Shown here one piece after another: positions 25,657-34,907 of a stretch of DNA of 48,465 nucleotides. The notes under the pieces are model-generated. The model saw only the letters and a list, made by a program, of their open reading frames with translations, made no database searches and was not told where the DNA came from. Every line of letters begins with the position of its first letter. The first letter of the stretch is position 1. A program made the position numbers and the translations under genes. Source of the DNA: Methanobacterium sp. (GTDB taxonomy: Archaea; Methanobacteriota; Methanobacteria; Methanobacteriales; Methanobacteriaceae); contig JACWMK010000014.1 in NCBI GenBank assembly GCA_015661405.1, positions 1 through 48,465 of the forward strand, given 5' to 3'.

Positions 25657-27021
25657 TTAAATCATCTTAAATTTTTTTAGTGCCTTTAACGAATTCGATG
25701 TTTCTAAAACTACTTTTTCATTAGGGGATCCAATGGGAATTCTTCCTTTAAAAAACGTTATTATCTCTAGAATATCCACCAATTCCTGTTCATGTGATTC
25801 CATATCCTTTAAAGTAATTTTACCTTCCTCAAAATCTCTTTCACCTACTAAAATCACATATCTAGCACCTAAACTATCAGCTTGAGATAATATTTTTTTA
25901 AGTTTACGACCCACCAAGTCCACATCAGTTTTAATATTATATTTTCTGAGAACTTGTGCTATTTTAAAAGCATTTAACTTCATATTTTTTGATATAGGGG
26001 CAACAAAAACATCTAAAGTCTTAGTTTGAGGCTTTTTTATTGTGCATTTTTTTACGCATTCCACTAAACGATCAAATCCAAATGCGAATCCGGTGGATTC
26101 CACATTTTCACCACCAAATAATTCTATTAAATTATATGTTCCCCCACCACTTATCTGTTTCTGAGCACCCAGACTGTGCACATAGATCTCAAAGACAGCT
26201 CCAGAATAATAATCTAAACCACGAGCAATACCCATATTTACAGTATATTTCGAAAATCCAAATGCCTCTAATATTTCTAAAAGTTCCTCAAGGTCCATTA
26301 ATGCTTTAGAAGCGCTTTTATTATGTTTAATAAGTTCATAAACTTTTTTTATTGTCTCTCGATGGCCATTCATACCGATTAGCTTAATTAAGATATTATT
26401 AGTGTTCGAATGAATTTTAAATTCTTTTAAAATATTTTTAAGTTCTTCAACTTCGCCTTTATCAACAATAGCCATAATTTTATCCTGTTCCTCTTTAGAC
26501 ACATCTCCTTCATCGAGAATTCCTCTTATTATTCCCAGGTTTCCAATGTGTATTTCAAAATCATCCAGCCCTAATTCTTCGAGACAATGCGCTGCCATGG
26601 CTATGATTTCTGCTTCAGATTCTGGAGATTTTCCACCAATCAGTTCACATCCTAATTGCCAGAATTGTCTCCATCTACCTTTTTGAGGTCTTTCATATCG
26701 AAAACAGCTCCCAAAATAGTACATTTTAATAGGTTTAGATTTTTTTTGTAGTTCATTAATGTATAAACGTGCCACGGGAGCTGTTAACTCTGGTCTAAGT
26801 GCTAAATCCCTACCGCCTTTATCTTGGAAATGATAAATTTGTCCCATTATTCCTTCACCAGATTTCATGGTGAAAAGTGCTAGATCTTCAAATAACGGAG
26901 TTTTTATTTCTTGATAACCATAAGCCTCAAATATTATTCTTAATGTATTTTCTACATGTTTTCTCAATCTCATCTCATCAAAAAGGAAGTCTCGTGTTCC
27001 TCTAGGTTTCTGAATATCCAT
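25657..27021 (-). CDS. hisS: Histidyl-tRNA synthetase
   Basis: A class II synthetase charging tRNA-His. Motif 1 lies near EAYGYQEIKTPLFED, motif 2 is FGSCFRYERPQKGRWRQFWQ, and the histidine-specific motifs are ARGLDYYSG (about 267-275) and FGFDRL (motif 3). A C-terminal anticodon-binding domain follows. The ATG at 27021 (MDIQKPRGTRDF) is preferred since GGAG lies 8 nt upstream and the family begins this way. About 454 residues. First gene of a tight hisS-hisI-PIN/ATPase operon that links histidine synthesis and charging. Confidence 0.97.
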   Translation of the reverse strand: MDIQKPRGTRDFLFDEMRLRKHVENTLRIIFEAYGYQEIKTPLFEDLALFTMKSGEGIMGQIYHFQDKGGRDLALRPELTAPVARLYINELQKKSKPIKMYYFGSCFRYERPQKGRWRQFWQLGCELIGGKSPESEAEIIAMAAHCLEELGLDDFEIHIGNLGIIRGILDEGDVSKEEQDKIMAIVDKGEVEELKNILKEFKIHSNTNNILIKLIGMNGHRETIKKVYELIKHNKSASKALMDLEELLEILEAFGFSKYTVNMGIARGLDYYSGAVFEIYVHSLGAQKQISGGGTYNLIELFGGENVESTGFAFGFDRLVECVKKCTIKKPQTKTLDVFVAPISKNMKLNAFKIAQVLRKYNIKTDVDLVGRKLKKILSQADSLGARYVILVGERDFEEGKITLKDMESHEQELVDILEIITFFKGRIPIGSPNEKVVLETSNSLKALKKFKMI

Positions 27022-27216
27022 TAAAATTCTCCTAGGTTCTTTATAAATCATTAAAATTTTCGAAATAAATTTAATATCAATTAATAGTTAAAAGAATAAT
27101 TAGTATTTGGACTTTACAAGAATACACTTAAATAGAATAGTTAAATTTTCTACGACTTTTGACTTCATTTATTTCAATATTATCACGAATACAAATAATA
27201 ATATGCATTATTAATT

Positions 27217-27876
27217 TTAATCATAATATTTGAGATATTCCTTCATCATTTTGGGGAATGATTTTGCACTTAAAAACCTTAAACCCAATCTCTCTGCCCA
27301 GACTTTAATTCCTTCATCTGCAGCTACCACCCCTGCATCTAATTCCTTAGCTAAAAGTAGCACATCTAGATCTGGAGCACTGTCAAGAGTCCCTTTTCTC
27401 AAAGCTAGTCTGTAATGTTTCCTAAAGTCAGCGATAGCTCTGCCAATTACATCTGCTTCAATCTGACTTTTTTTATCTCCACGAGACATCCCAACCATGG
27501 ATTCTACCGCTGTTTCCCAAATTGCATTTTCAGATATACGCATACCCTTATTCATTCGTTCTCTCATATCCTGAACGTATTCATAAAATATTTGCGAAGG
27601 TATTTTAGTATCGTATCTGTTAGGAGTTTTTTTAACAACCCAAGTATCAGCCTTCACCATTACTTCATCAGGACACTCATTTCTAGCCATATATTCTGAA
27701 AACTCTTTATAAGTTATGGGAGGCATATGGCAGCTCATATTAAGTTTTATTCTTGAACTTGCAATCAATTCAATTAAAAAATCTACTGTTTTTACTAGAT
27801 CACCACCCCCCAACTTATCTCGAAGTTGATTATCCGTGAAAGCAGTTGTATCCAGAACAAACCTTTGCTTTGCCAA
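27217..27876 (-). CDS. HARP-type protein-only RNase P homologue (RNA ligase partner family)
   Basis: A 219-residue protein of the family first called RNA ligase partner/UPF0278 and later shown, for the Aquifex member, to be a minimal protein-only RNase P (HARP). It is a PIN-like metallonuclease: FVLDTTAFTD (first Asp) at the N-terminus, a helical insertion (ENAIWETAVESMVGMSRGDKKSQIEADVIGRAI), then DLDVLLLAKELDAGVVAADEGI with the remaining acidic residues. I choose the TTG at 27876 (MAKQRFVLDTTAF) because GGTGAT lies 7 nt upstream; the GTG at 27888 is inside that site. Confidence 0.9.
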   Translation of the reverse strand: MAKQRFVLDTTAFTDNQLRDKLGGGDLVKTVDFLIELIASSRIKLNMSCHMPPITYKEFSEYMARNECPDEVMVKADTWVVKKTPNRYDTKIPSQIFYEYVQDMRERMNKGMRISENAIWETAVESMVGMSRGDKKSQIEADVIGRAIADFRKHYRLALRKGTLDSAPDLDVLLLAKELDAGVVAADEGIKVWAERLGLRFLSAKSFPKMMKEYLKYYD

Positions 27877-27979
27877 TATTATAATCACCCCTATTTTAAC
27901 CTTAAATAAAAAAAAGGTATTGCAAATTACTTTAATAAATTAATTCATAATTATTCTTTTCAAATAATATAAAATTTCT

Positions 27980-28513
27980 TTAAAGCTTTTTAATAATATT
28001 CTTTGGCTTTAAAACACTTATACCCGTATTCTCCCCTACAACTTCAATTTGAATAACCCAATCTGGACTATTTTTTTCCATCTCAACCCCTAACTTTTCA
28101 GTTATTTCCTGAGAAATAGATGCCAAAAATTTTTCTTTTGATTTAATATATTCCCTTCCTCTGATATCACCTCTAACAATAAAGGTTTCACCACTCTTTA
28201 TCTTATCTTTACTGAGAGTTATAACACTTTCAGCGATAATATCTGGCCTGGTTCTAATCACTAATTCAATAGGCACAATTTTAGATATCACAGTAGTGGA
28301 TGCATCAGCTAACTCTTTGGCAATCACTAAAGGATCAGTTCCTGACTCTATCAATACAACATTCTGAAATTCCGTTTCTTTTATATCGAACAAGTTTTTC
28401 TCATCTTGCAATGTTAACTCAATCTCTTCGATTCCTAACAATTCTTCCCCTGCCCTTGAAGTTTTATGACCTTTAAATGTTACAAGCAAATTGAATCTCT
28501 CTGTAGGATTCAT
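27980..28513 (-). CDS. THUMP-domain protein, Tan1-like
   Basis: A 177-residue protein whose C-terminal two-thirds form a THUMP RNA-binding domain: KIVPIELVIRTRPDIIAESV, then GETFIVRGDIRGREYIKSKE and the closing VIQIEVVGENTGISVLKP. THUMP domains bind the tRNA acceptor end. The lack of any catalytic domain recalls Tan1, the adaptor for tRNA N4-acetylcytidine formation. That function is inferred; archaeal relatives may serve other modifying enzymes. AGGTGATGAA precedes the ATG. It is divergent from aroE. Confidence 0.8.
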   Translation of the reverse strand: MNPTERFNLLVTFKGHKTSRAGEELLGIEEIELTLQDEKNLFDIKETEFQNVVLIESGTDPLVIAKELADASTTVISKIVPIELVIRTRPDIIAESVITLSKDKIKSGETFIVRGDIRGREYIKSKEKFLASISQEITEKLGVEMEKNSPDWVIQIEVVGENTGISVLKPKNIIKKL

Positions 28514-28628
28514 TTCATCACCTCGGTTAATATAATATTTACCTTATTCCAGAATATTTCCATGTTTTTATTTTTGTTTCTGCTAATATTTATTATTCTT
28601 GTCATCTAAATTTATTATAAGATGCTTT

Positions 28629-29474
28629 ATGATAACTGGTAAAACAAAATTATTGGGATTAATAGGTGATCCAGTAAAACATACTTTATCACCATATATG
28701 CATAATGCTGCATTCGAGTCTCTGAACTTAGACTATGTTTATGTTCCATTTCATGTAAAAAAAAATGAACTTAAAGCTGCTATTAAAGGGGCTAGTTCTT
28801 TGGAGATAAAAGGTTTAAACGTGACCATTCCACATAAAACAGAGGTTATGAAATATCTTGACGTTCTTGATGGTACTGCAGAACTTATAGGGGCGGTTAA
28901 CACTATTAAATTTGATGAAAAGATTAAAGGGTATAATACTGACGGATTGGGTGCTGTTAGAGCTATTGAGGAAACATCTACCGTTAGAGGTAAAAAAATT
29001 GTAATATTAGGAGCGGGAGGTGCTTCACGTGCCATATCATTCCAAATTATATTAAGTGGTGCGGGAAGAGTAATTATCGCTAATAGAACCTTAGAAAAAG
29101 GTTTTTTATTAAAAAAGAATCTAGTTGAGAAATTGGATGCTGATGTAGAAGCTATTGATATTGGGGAAAAACTTAATGATGAGTTAAAAGATGCAGATAT
29201 ACTCATAAATACCACTCCTATTGGCATGTATCCTAATATTCATCAAAAGCCATTAGTTACCTCAGAAATGATGCATGAAAATCTTATTGTAAATGATATT
29301 ATATACAACCCGCTACATACGGGTATTTTAAGGGAAGCAATAAAGGCAAATGCAAAAACAGTAACTGGAGTTAAAATGCTTATTTATCAAGGGATTGAAT
29401 CCTTTAAAATTTGGACTGGTGTTGAACCCTCGGTTGATGTGTTCAATGAAGCTTTAGTTAAAGTATTAAAATAA
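28629..29474 (+). CDS. aroE: Shikimate dehydrogenase
   Basis: NADPH-dependent reduction of 3-dehydroshikimate. The substrate-binding block GLIGDPVKHTLSPYMHNAAF lies at residues 9-28, GLNVTIPHK carries the catalytic Lys, VNTIKFD and GYNTDGLGA carry the substrate-binding Asn and Asp, and GAGGASRAI is the NADP loop (about 131-139). The ATG at 28629 gives a 281-residue protein that starts close to the family N-terminus; no ribosome-binding site is evident. It is followed after 30 nt by the TatD-like gene. aroD lies 5 kb away, so shikimate genes are scattered. Confidence 0.95.
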   Translation: MITGKTKLLGLIGDPVKHTLSPYMHNAAFESLNLDYVYVPFHVKKNELKAAIKGASSLEIKGLNVTIPHKTEVMKYLDVLDGTAELIGAVNTIKFDEKIKGYNTDGLGAVRAIEETSTVRGKKIVILGAGGASRAISFQIILSGAGRVIIANRTLEKGFLLKKNLVEKLDADVEAIDIGEKLNDELKDADILINTTPIGMYPNIHQKPLVTSEMMHENLIVNDIIYNPLHTGILREAIKANAKTVTGVKMLIYQGIESFKIWTGVEPSVDVFNEALVKVLK

Positions 29475-29504
29475 TTTGAAAATTTTATAAAGGAAATGTA
29501 AATA

Positions 29505-30356
29505 ATGGAAAATATACCTATAACTGATAATCATATACATGTAGATCCTATAAACGGCGAAGGACCTATTGAGGTAGCTAAAAAATTTCATAGAGCTGGT
29601 GGAACTGTAATGATAATACCTAACAAACCTACTTGGACAATTGGAGATTCATGTAGTTTTCAGGAAGCTATGGAACAAGTGGTAAAATATGTTGATGAAA
29701 TAAATACTAATTGTGATGTAAATGCATTTGCAATTGTAGGCGCACATCCCGCAGAACTTAGTAGACTCATAAAGGAAGGAATATCTTTAAAAAAAGCAGA
29801 AGAAATGATGAGAGATGCTCTCCTTAATGCACAGAAATTAGTTAGTGAAGGTAAAGCAATTGGAATAGGAGAGATTGGACGACCACATTATGAAGTTTCT
29901 ACTGAAGAATTAAAAATACATAATAAACTTATTTTATATGCTATGGAACTTGCAGTAGAAGTAGGATGTGCTGTGCAACTTCATACGGAAACTTCAGGAG
30001 AAAAACAATTTTCAGAGTTTGCTAAAATGGCTGATGATTCTGGTATGGATAGATATAAGGTTGTTAAACATTTTTCAGGTCCATCAATTCTTGAAGAAGA
30101 AAACCATGGATTAAAACCCTCTCTTATTGCGACAAAAAAGGTAATTATTGAAGGATTAAGAAAAGGAAATGATTTTCTCATGGAAACTGATTATTTAGAT
30201 ATGAATAGTAGACCTGGAGCAGTTTTAGGTCCTAAAACAGTTCCCAGACGGACACGGGAATTATTACGAAATGAAACTTTAACTGAAGAAGATGCCTACA
30301 AAATTCATATTGAAAACGTGGAGAAAGTTTACGGAATAGATTTATCTAATTTATGA
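29505..30356 (+). CDS. TatD-like metal-dependent hydrolase (archaeal family)
   Basis: A 283-residue amidohydrolase-superfamily protein. The first metal site is DNHIHVDP (residues 8-15). Others are IVGAHPAEL, GIGEIGRPHYEV (bridging Glu), QLHTE, VKHFSGPS and METDYLD (last Asp). The archaeal branch is distinct from bacterial TatD DNases, and its substrate is unknown. AGGAAATG precedes the ATG. It probably shares a transcript with aroE. Confidence 0.88.
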   Translation: MENIPITDNHIHVDPINGEGPIEVAKKFHRAGGTVMIIPNKPTWTIGDSCSFQEAMEQVVKYVDEINTNCDVNAFAIVGAHPAELSRLIKEGISLKKAEEMMRDALLNAQKLVSEGKAIGIGEIGRPHYEVSTEELKIHNKLILYAMELAVEVGCAVQLHTETSGEKQFSEFAKMADDSGMDRYKVVKHFSGPSILEEENHGLKPSLIATKKVIIEGLRKGNDFLMETDYLDMNSRPGAVLGPKTVPRRTRELLRNETLTEEDAYKIHIENVEKVYGIDLSNL

Positions 30357-30458
30357 TAATTTTTATAAAACATCCATATAAAAACCTTTTTTTTGGAATA
30401 TAATAAAAAATATGATAATATTTAAAGAAAAACATGTTTATTAATGAATAAAATAGTT

Positions 30459-31034
30459 TTAACGTCCTCCTAGAATGAAACTCACCAATCCTATAATAAT
30501 TCCTACAATAACTATTTCTACACTGGTTTTCAGTAGACTACTTCGAGATACTATTCCCAAATAAATACCTAATATTACCAAGGCTGTGAAAGAAAGAATT
30601 ATAGTTGTCAAAGTGGCTGTAAATCTGCTTGTTAAAATTAAAAATGGCGTCACTGGCACCAGAGAACCTATAAAACTTGAAAATCCATGAGTGAACATGC
30701 TCATGTAAACTCTTCTTTTAGCCTGCTTATGAATTACGGTATCATCCAGTTTACCCTCATCTAACATCATTTTATGCTCTAATTCTCGGATGTTACGAAA
30801 TTCTTCTGCTCTTTCACCAATGAATGCACCAAATGCGTTTGAAAGAGATAAAGCTACACCACCGCTCAGGCCTGTAATTCCTATTACGAAGTTAGGTATA
30901 TGTAATCCACCGACACTAGCCACTCCACTGGCAGCTAAAGTAACGCCCATCACCGCTAAAATACCATCCAGACTGCCTAAGGCAATGTATCGACTCATGT
31001 GGAAATAGTCGTTAATGAATTCACGGATATTCAT
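30459..31034 (-). CDS. VIT1/CCC1-like membrane transporter
   Basis: A 191-residue membrane protein with about five helices. It resembles the vacuolar iron transporter (VIT1/CCC1) superfamily of Fe2+/Mn2+ carriers: SLDGILAVMGVTLAASG in helix 1 and LSNAFGAFIGERAEEFRNI in helix 2 with its acidic extension, followed by a charged EHKMMLDEGKLDD cytoplasmic segment. The substrate is inferred. GGGGAG lies about 14 nt from the ATG, a rather long spacing. It follows hmgA by 30 nt on the same strand. Confidence 0.8.
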   Translation of the reverse strand: MNIREFINDYFHMSRYIALGSLDGILAVMGVTLAASGVASVGGLHIPNFVIGITGLSGGVALSLSNAFGAFIGERAEEFRNIRELEHKMMLDEGKLDDTVIHKQAKRRVYMSMFTHGFSSFIGSLVPVTPFLILTSRFTATLTTIILSFTALVILGIYLGIVSRSSLLKTSVEIVIVGIIIGLVSFILGGR

Positions 31035-31064
31035 TTTAGTTTATAGTCTCCCCGTAATCATATT

Positions 31065-32273
31065 TCAACCTCTACCTAATTCTTTATGTGCTCTGGCTAA
31101 GTGTCCCGCGGCCAATGCACCTAATAAAGATAATTCCCCTGCCAATACGGTTCCACCCACTATTTCCGCGAATTTATCCACTTTACCTGTACCGTAGGCA
31201 TCCATTATTTCTAAGCATTCTTTAGCTGTTTCAAGTCTTGTACCTCCACCTATTGTGGCTAATGGTACATCAGGTAAAGTTACTGAAAAATAAAGGTCTC
31301 CATCCATTTCTTCAGCGGTGGTTATTCCCAAACTACCCTCGACTATATGGGCTTCATCCTGTCCTGTGGCAAGGAAAATAGCCCCAATAATATTCGCATA
31401 TTGAGCATTGAAGCCCATACTTCCCGATATAGCTGATCCAATAAGATTCTTAGAAATATTGACTTCAACTATTGCCTTAGAAGTTGTTTTAAGTTTTTTT
31501 TCCACTATATCCTTGGGAATCATAACTTCAGCAATTAAACTTTTTCCACGACCTTCTACGAGGTTCAAATTAGATGGTTTCTTGTCTACACATAAATTAC
31601 CACTTAAAGCAACCACATGTACTCCAGTTTTATAGGTTAAAAGATTTAAAGCGTTATCTGTGGCTATGGTAACCATATTCATCCCCATGCTATCTCCGGT
31701 TTTGAAAACAAATCGAGGATACATGTACCTGCCCACAATCACCACGGGGTCAATTTTCAGAAGTTTACCATGTTTGGTAGTTACCTCAGCTGCCTTTTTA
31801 AGTTCCTTGAAATGTTCTTTAATCCAAATTTTAACCTTTAACGCCTCATCAACCGATTTTGTCTTTATAACCGGTGCTCGAGTCATTTTATCATCAACTA
31901 TTCTTACAATAGCACCACCTGCTGCAGATATTACCGAACAGCCTCGGTTAATCGAAGCCACTAAAGCACCCTCTGAAGTGGCCAGTGGTACATAAAAATC
32001 ATCCTGGGCAAATTGACCTTTTAGTTTCAGTGGTCCAGCAATTCCCAATGGTATTTGAATGGTTCCAATAGGATTTTCTATATTCCTTTTTATAGCATCT
32101 TCCATGTTTAGTGAGTAATTGGAAATATGTTTCAAAGGAGTTTTAGAGATCTCCTCCACAAAGTTGCGTCTTATATCAACTGCTTCACCAATGCTTACTG
32201 TGTATTTATCGATCTCACGTAGCTTAATTTCTCCATTTAAAAGTTTTTCAATAATTTCATGTTTTTCTACCAT
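31065..32273 (-). CDS. hmgA: 3-hydroxy-3-methylglutaryl-CoA reductase
   Basis: Makes mevalonate for archaeal isoprenoid lipids. Class I signatures are present: ENPIGTIQIPLGIAGPL, PLATSEGALVASINRG (catalytic Glu), TGDSMGMNMVT (NADPH-binding), ATGQDEAHIVEGS (catalytic Asp) and GTVLAGELSLLGALAAGHLARAH (catalytic His). Length 402 is normal for archaea, with no membrane anchor. GTGATGAG precedes the ATG. The VIT1-like gene follows closely; sucD lies upstream after 105 bp. Confidence 0.98.
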   Translation of the reverse strand: MVEKHEIIEKLLNGEIKLREIDKYTVSIGEAVDIRRNFVEEISKTPLKHISNYSLNMEDAIKRNIENPIGTIQIPLGIAGPLKLKGQFAQDDFYVPLATSEGALVASINRGCSVISAAGGAIVRIVDDKMTRAPVIKTKSVDEALKVKIWIKEHFKELKKAAEVTTKHGKLLKIDPVVIVGRYMYPRFVFKTGDSMGMNMVTIATDNALNLLTYKTGVHVVALSGNLCVDKKPSNLNLVEGRGKSLIAEVMIPKDIVEKKLKTTSKAIVEVNISKNLIGSAISGSMGFNAQYANIIGAIFLATGQDEAHIVEGSLGITTAEEMDGDLYFSVTLPDVPLATIGGGTRLETAKECLEIMDAYGTGKVDKFAEIVGGTVLAGELSLLGALAAGHLARAHKELGRG

Positions 32274-32378
32274 ATCTCATCACTTAAAATGTTTTATTAT
32301 TATAGAAAATATTATGTTACTACATTTATGTTAGAAATTATCATTTTTTAAAATTTTAGTAAAACCATAAAATTATGA

Positions 32379-33239
32379 CTAGAAATATTCTTGTATAAAT
32401 CCTGCTATTTCTGATGGTCTCCTTGCCACATTAACACCCGCAGTTTCTAGGGATTTTATCTTACTTTTTGCTGTTCCACTTTCACCCTCGATTATAGCTC
32501 CGGCATGGCCCATTCTTTTACCTGGTGGTGCGGTTACTCCTGCAATGTAGGCTATAACAGGTTTCTGGATTCTTTCTGCTATGTATTCAGCGGCTTTTTC
32601 TTCGGCATTGCCTCCGATTTCTCCAATCATAACCATGGCTTTAGTATCATTATCATCTTCAAACATTTGTAATACATCAGCAAAGTCCATTCCTACTATA
32701 GGGTCACCTCCTATACCTAGACAAGTACTCTGGCCCATACCAGCTCGAGTTATCTGTTGAGCAACTTCGTAGGTGAGTGTGCCACTGCGGGATACTATGC
32801 CAATGTTTCCCTTTTTGAATATATGAGTGGGCATTATTCCTAATTTACCTATTCCGGGAGTTATAATTCCAGGAGTGTTAGGTCCAATAACAATGGTGTC
32901 ATTCTGTCTTGCGTATTCTATTATCTTCATTGAATCATGTATTGGGATATGTTCAGTGATTATAACCACTATATCAAGCTGTGAAATAGCTTCAAAAGCA
33001 GCATCCATGGCATAAGGTGCCGGAACAAATATGATAGATGCATTGATGTCTAATTCTTCCTTAGTTTCCTTTATAGAGTCATAAACAGTGATTTCACCCA
33101 ATTTTTGTCCACCTTTTCCAGGGGATGTTCCTGCTAATATTTTAGTATTATATTTAAGCATCTCCTGAGCGTGGAAGGATCCTTGCTTTCCTGTAATGCC
33201 TTGCACTACACATTTCGTGTTTTCATCAAGAATTATCAT
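32379..33239 (-). CDS. sucD: Succinyl-CoA synthetase, alpha subunit
   Basis: In methanogens the incomplete reductive TCA branch uses this enzyme to make succinyl-CoA. CoA-binding residues lie in GITGKQGSFHAQEML (14-28) and the second CoA site in GPNTPGIITPG. IVSRSGTLTYE and the phosphohistidine loop GHAGAIIEGESGTA are intact. Length 286 is standard. The beta subunit (sucC) is not adjacent. GGAGAA precedes the ATG. Confidence 0.96.
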   Translation of the reverse strand: MIILDENTKCVVQGITGKQGSFHAQEMLKYNTKILAGTSPGKGGQKLGEITVYDSIKETKEELDINASIIFVPAPYAMDAAFEAISQLDIVVIITEHIPIHDSMKIIEYARQNDTIVIGPNTPGIITPGIGKLGIMPTHIFKKGNIGIVSRSGTLTYEVAQQITRAGMGQSTCLGIGGDPIVGMDFADVLQMFEDDNDTKAMVMIGEIGGNAEEKAAEYIAERIQKPVIAYIAGVTAPPGKRMGHAGAIIEGESGTAKSKIKSLETAGVNVARRPSEIAGFIQEYF

Positions 33240-33289
33240 TCACATATTCTCCTAAAAATTTATTTGTTTAAATTAATTTTTTACTATGA

Positions 33290-34015
33290 TTATCTTAAAA
33301 TCTGCATACGATTTGATAGGGGCACTGCTAAATCAATTACATTACCATTCATATAAGCTGAAACCGATATTATTACACTTCCAGGTATTATATAGGAGGG
33401 ACTACCCCTCTTTACAAGATAAACATTCTTGTTACCCAAAGCAGATCCGACCATGGCTCCAGCAATTACACCTATACTTTCTATATCCTCTACAGTTACA
33501 GCTATTACAGGGTCGTCTGTTTTATCAGATACATATCCAACTCCGGGTATTCTACGTACACCACTTGTTATTTGTCCCCCAACATCCGTCACATCATCCA
33601 TACCTTTAGCAGATTGGATTACGGAGTTAGCCACTTTTCCAACAAATGATTCTCCACCATAAGTGTCAAAAGCTAATATTATTGCATCAGGATACCTATC
33701 TTGCCGTATAACTGCTTCAGCATAAGATATACCTTCACCAGCCCCTTCAGGTTGGGGTGATATTCCACTAATATCTCCTAAATTTTCTGCATTTTTTCGC
33801 AAGAGTTCTACAATACCAGCATTCACTATTTCTAAACTTTCATCTGGCACAAATGCACTTATAACTAAATCGTCTCCCGTGATATTAGTTAAATCAGCCT
33901 TAAAAGCTCCTATTTCAAGAAGTTGCGGAATATCCTGTTCTATATTACTCACAAGTTTATTACTGCAAGATACATCATTACTGGAGATATCGGCTCCAAT
34001 GGAAGTTAACTTCAA
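33290..34015 (-). CDS. Conserved archaeal protein of unknown function
   Basis: A protein of 241 residues that I do not recognise. The middle part is rich in Gly and acidic residues (SPQPEGAGEGISYAEAVIRQ, DTYGGESFVGKVANSVIQSA, DDVTDVGGQI). No transmembrane helix or signal peptide stands out, although the C-terminal third has mildly hydrophobic strands. The start is the TTG at 34015, with GGTGAT 4 nt upstream; the ATG four codons earlier overlaps that site. It ends 50 bp before sucD on the same strand, so a link with central carbon metabolism is possible but not shown. Confidence 0.65.
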   Translation of the reverse strand: MKLTSIGADISSNDVSCSNKLVSNIEQDIPQLLEIGAFKADLTNITGDDLVISAFVPDESLEIVNAGIVELLRKNAENLGDISGISPQPEGAGEGISYAEAVIRQDRYPDAIILAFDTYGGESFVGKVANSVIQSAKGMDDVTDVGGQITSGVRRIPGVGYVSDKTDDPVIAVTVEDIESIGVIAGAMVGSALGNKNVYLVKRGSPSYIIPGSVIISVSAYMNGNVIDLAVPLSNRMQILR

Positions 34016-34189
34016 AATAATCACCATTGTTTAGATTAAATATAATTACATAATTATCTTAGATTATATAAGCAATATATAATTCTAGTTGTTTTTATAG
34101 ATGCACATAAAAATTTGAGAGATTACATTTTAAAACGAAATGAACTAAATTACTTAATTAAATTAAAAAATTTAAAGGAGTCAATTTAC

Positions 34190-34849
34190 TTGTTAACCGA
34201 ACCAATGATATGCGTTCCTATACTTGAGAAAAGTATTGATTCAGCTTTAAAATCATCAAATAAAGCTATAAAACTAGGAGCCGATATTTTAGAATTAAGA
34301 ATAGATACACTAGATAATCCAGATTCGGATAAGATTCTAAATTTAATTGATAAACTAAACCATAGATTTATAGCAACCAATCGGATGCATGATGAAGGAG
34401 GATTCTTTAAGGGATCGGAATTGGAGAGAACTGAAATTCTCGTTGAAGTTGCAGAATCCGTGGATTTTGTTGATATCGAATTACAAACTCATGTTAAATA
34501 TAGATCAAAGGTAATAAAATCGTCCCCGTCCTGTATAATTTCTTATCATGATTTTAAGAAAACCCCTAATATGAGTGAACTTTTAAATGTGGTGGAAAAA
34601 GAGAAGGATTTGGGTGATATTGCTAAATTTGCGGTGATGCCTCGCAATATTCAGGATACTTTAACTGTCTTAGAAGTGCTTTCCCGCGTTAGTAACACCA
34701 TTGGAATTTCTATGGGTGATTTAGGAAAATATACCCGGGTTGTAGCGCCTCTTTTTGGTTCTCCTTTAACATTTGCTTCTGTGGATGTTGAATCAGCCCC
34801 AGGACAGCTTAATATTAATACAACAAGAAATATTTTAAAACAATTATAG
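34190..34849 (+). CDS. aroD: 3-dehydroquinate dehydratase, type I
   Basis: Dehydrates 3-dehydroquinate in aromatic amino-acid synthesis. The type I barrel shows ADILELRIDTLD, FIATNRMHDEGG, SCIISYHDFKKTP (catalytic His) and AKFAVMPRN with the Schiff-base Lys, then SMGDLGKYTRVVAPLFGSPLTFA. The frame is open back to 34115, but I place the start at the TTG at 34190 because AAAGGAG lies 9 nt upstream and the family begins near MICVPI. About 219 residues. It is divergent from the unknown gene at 33290. Confidence 0.9.
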   Translation: MLTEPMICVPILEKSIDSALKSSNKAIKLGADILELRIDTLDNPDSDKILNLIDKLNHRFIATNRMHDEGGFFKGSELERTEILVEVAESVDFVDIELQTHVKYRSKVIKSSPSCIISYHDFKKTPNMSELLNVVEKEKDLGDIAKFAVMPRNIQDTLTVLEVLSRVSNTIGISMGDLGKYTRVVAPLFGSPLTFASVDVESAPGQLNINTTRNILKQL

Positions 34850-34907
34850 AAATTTTTTTTATTAAAGAATTCTAGATTTAAATTAAAAAAATAGATAGTT
34901 AAATGAT

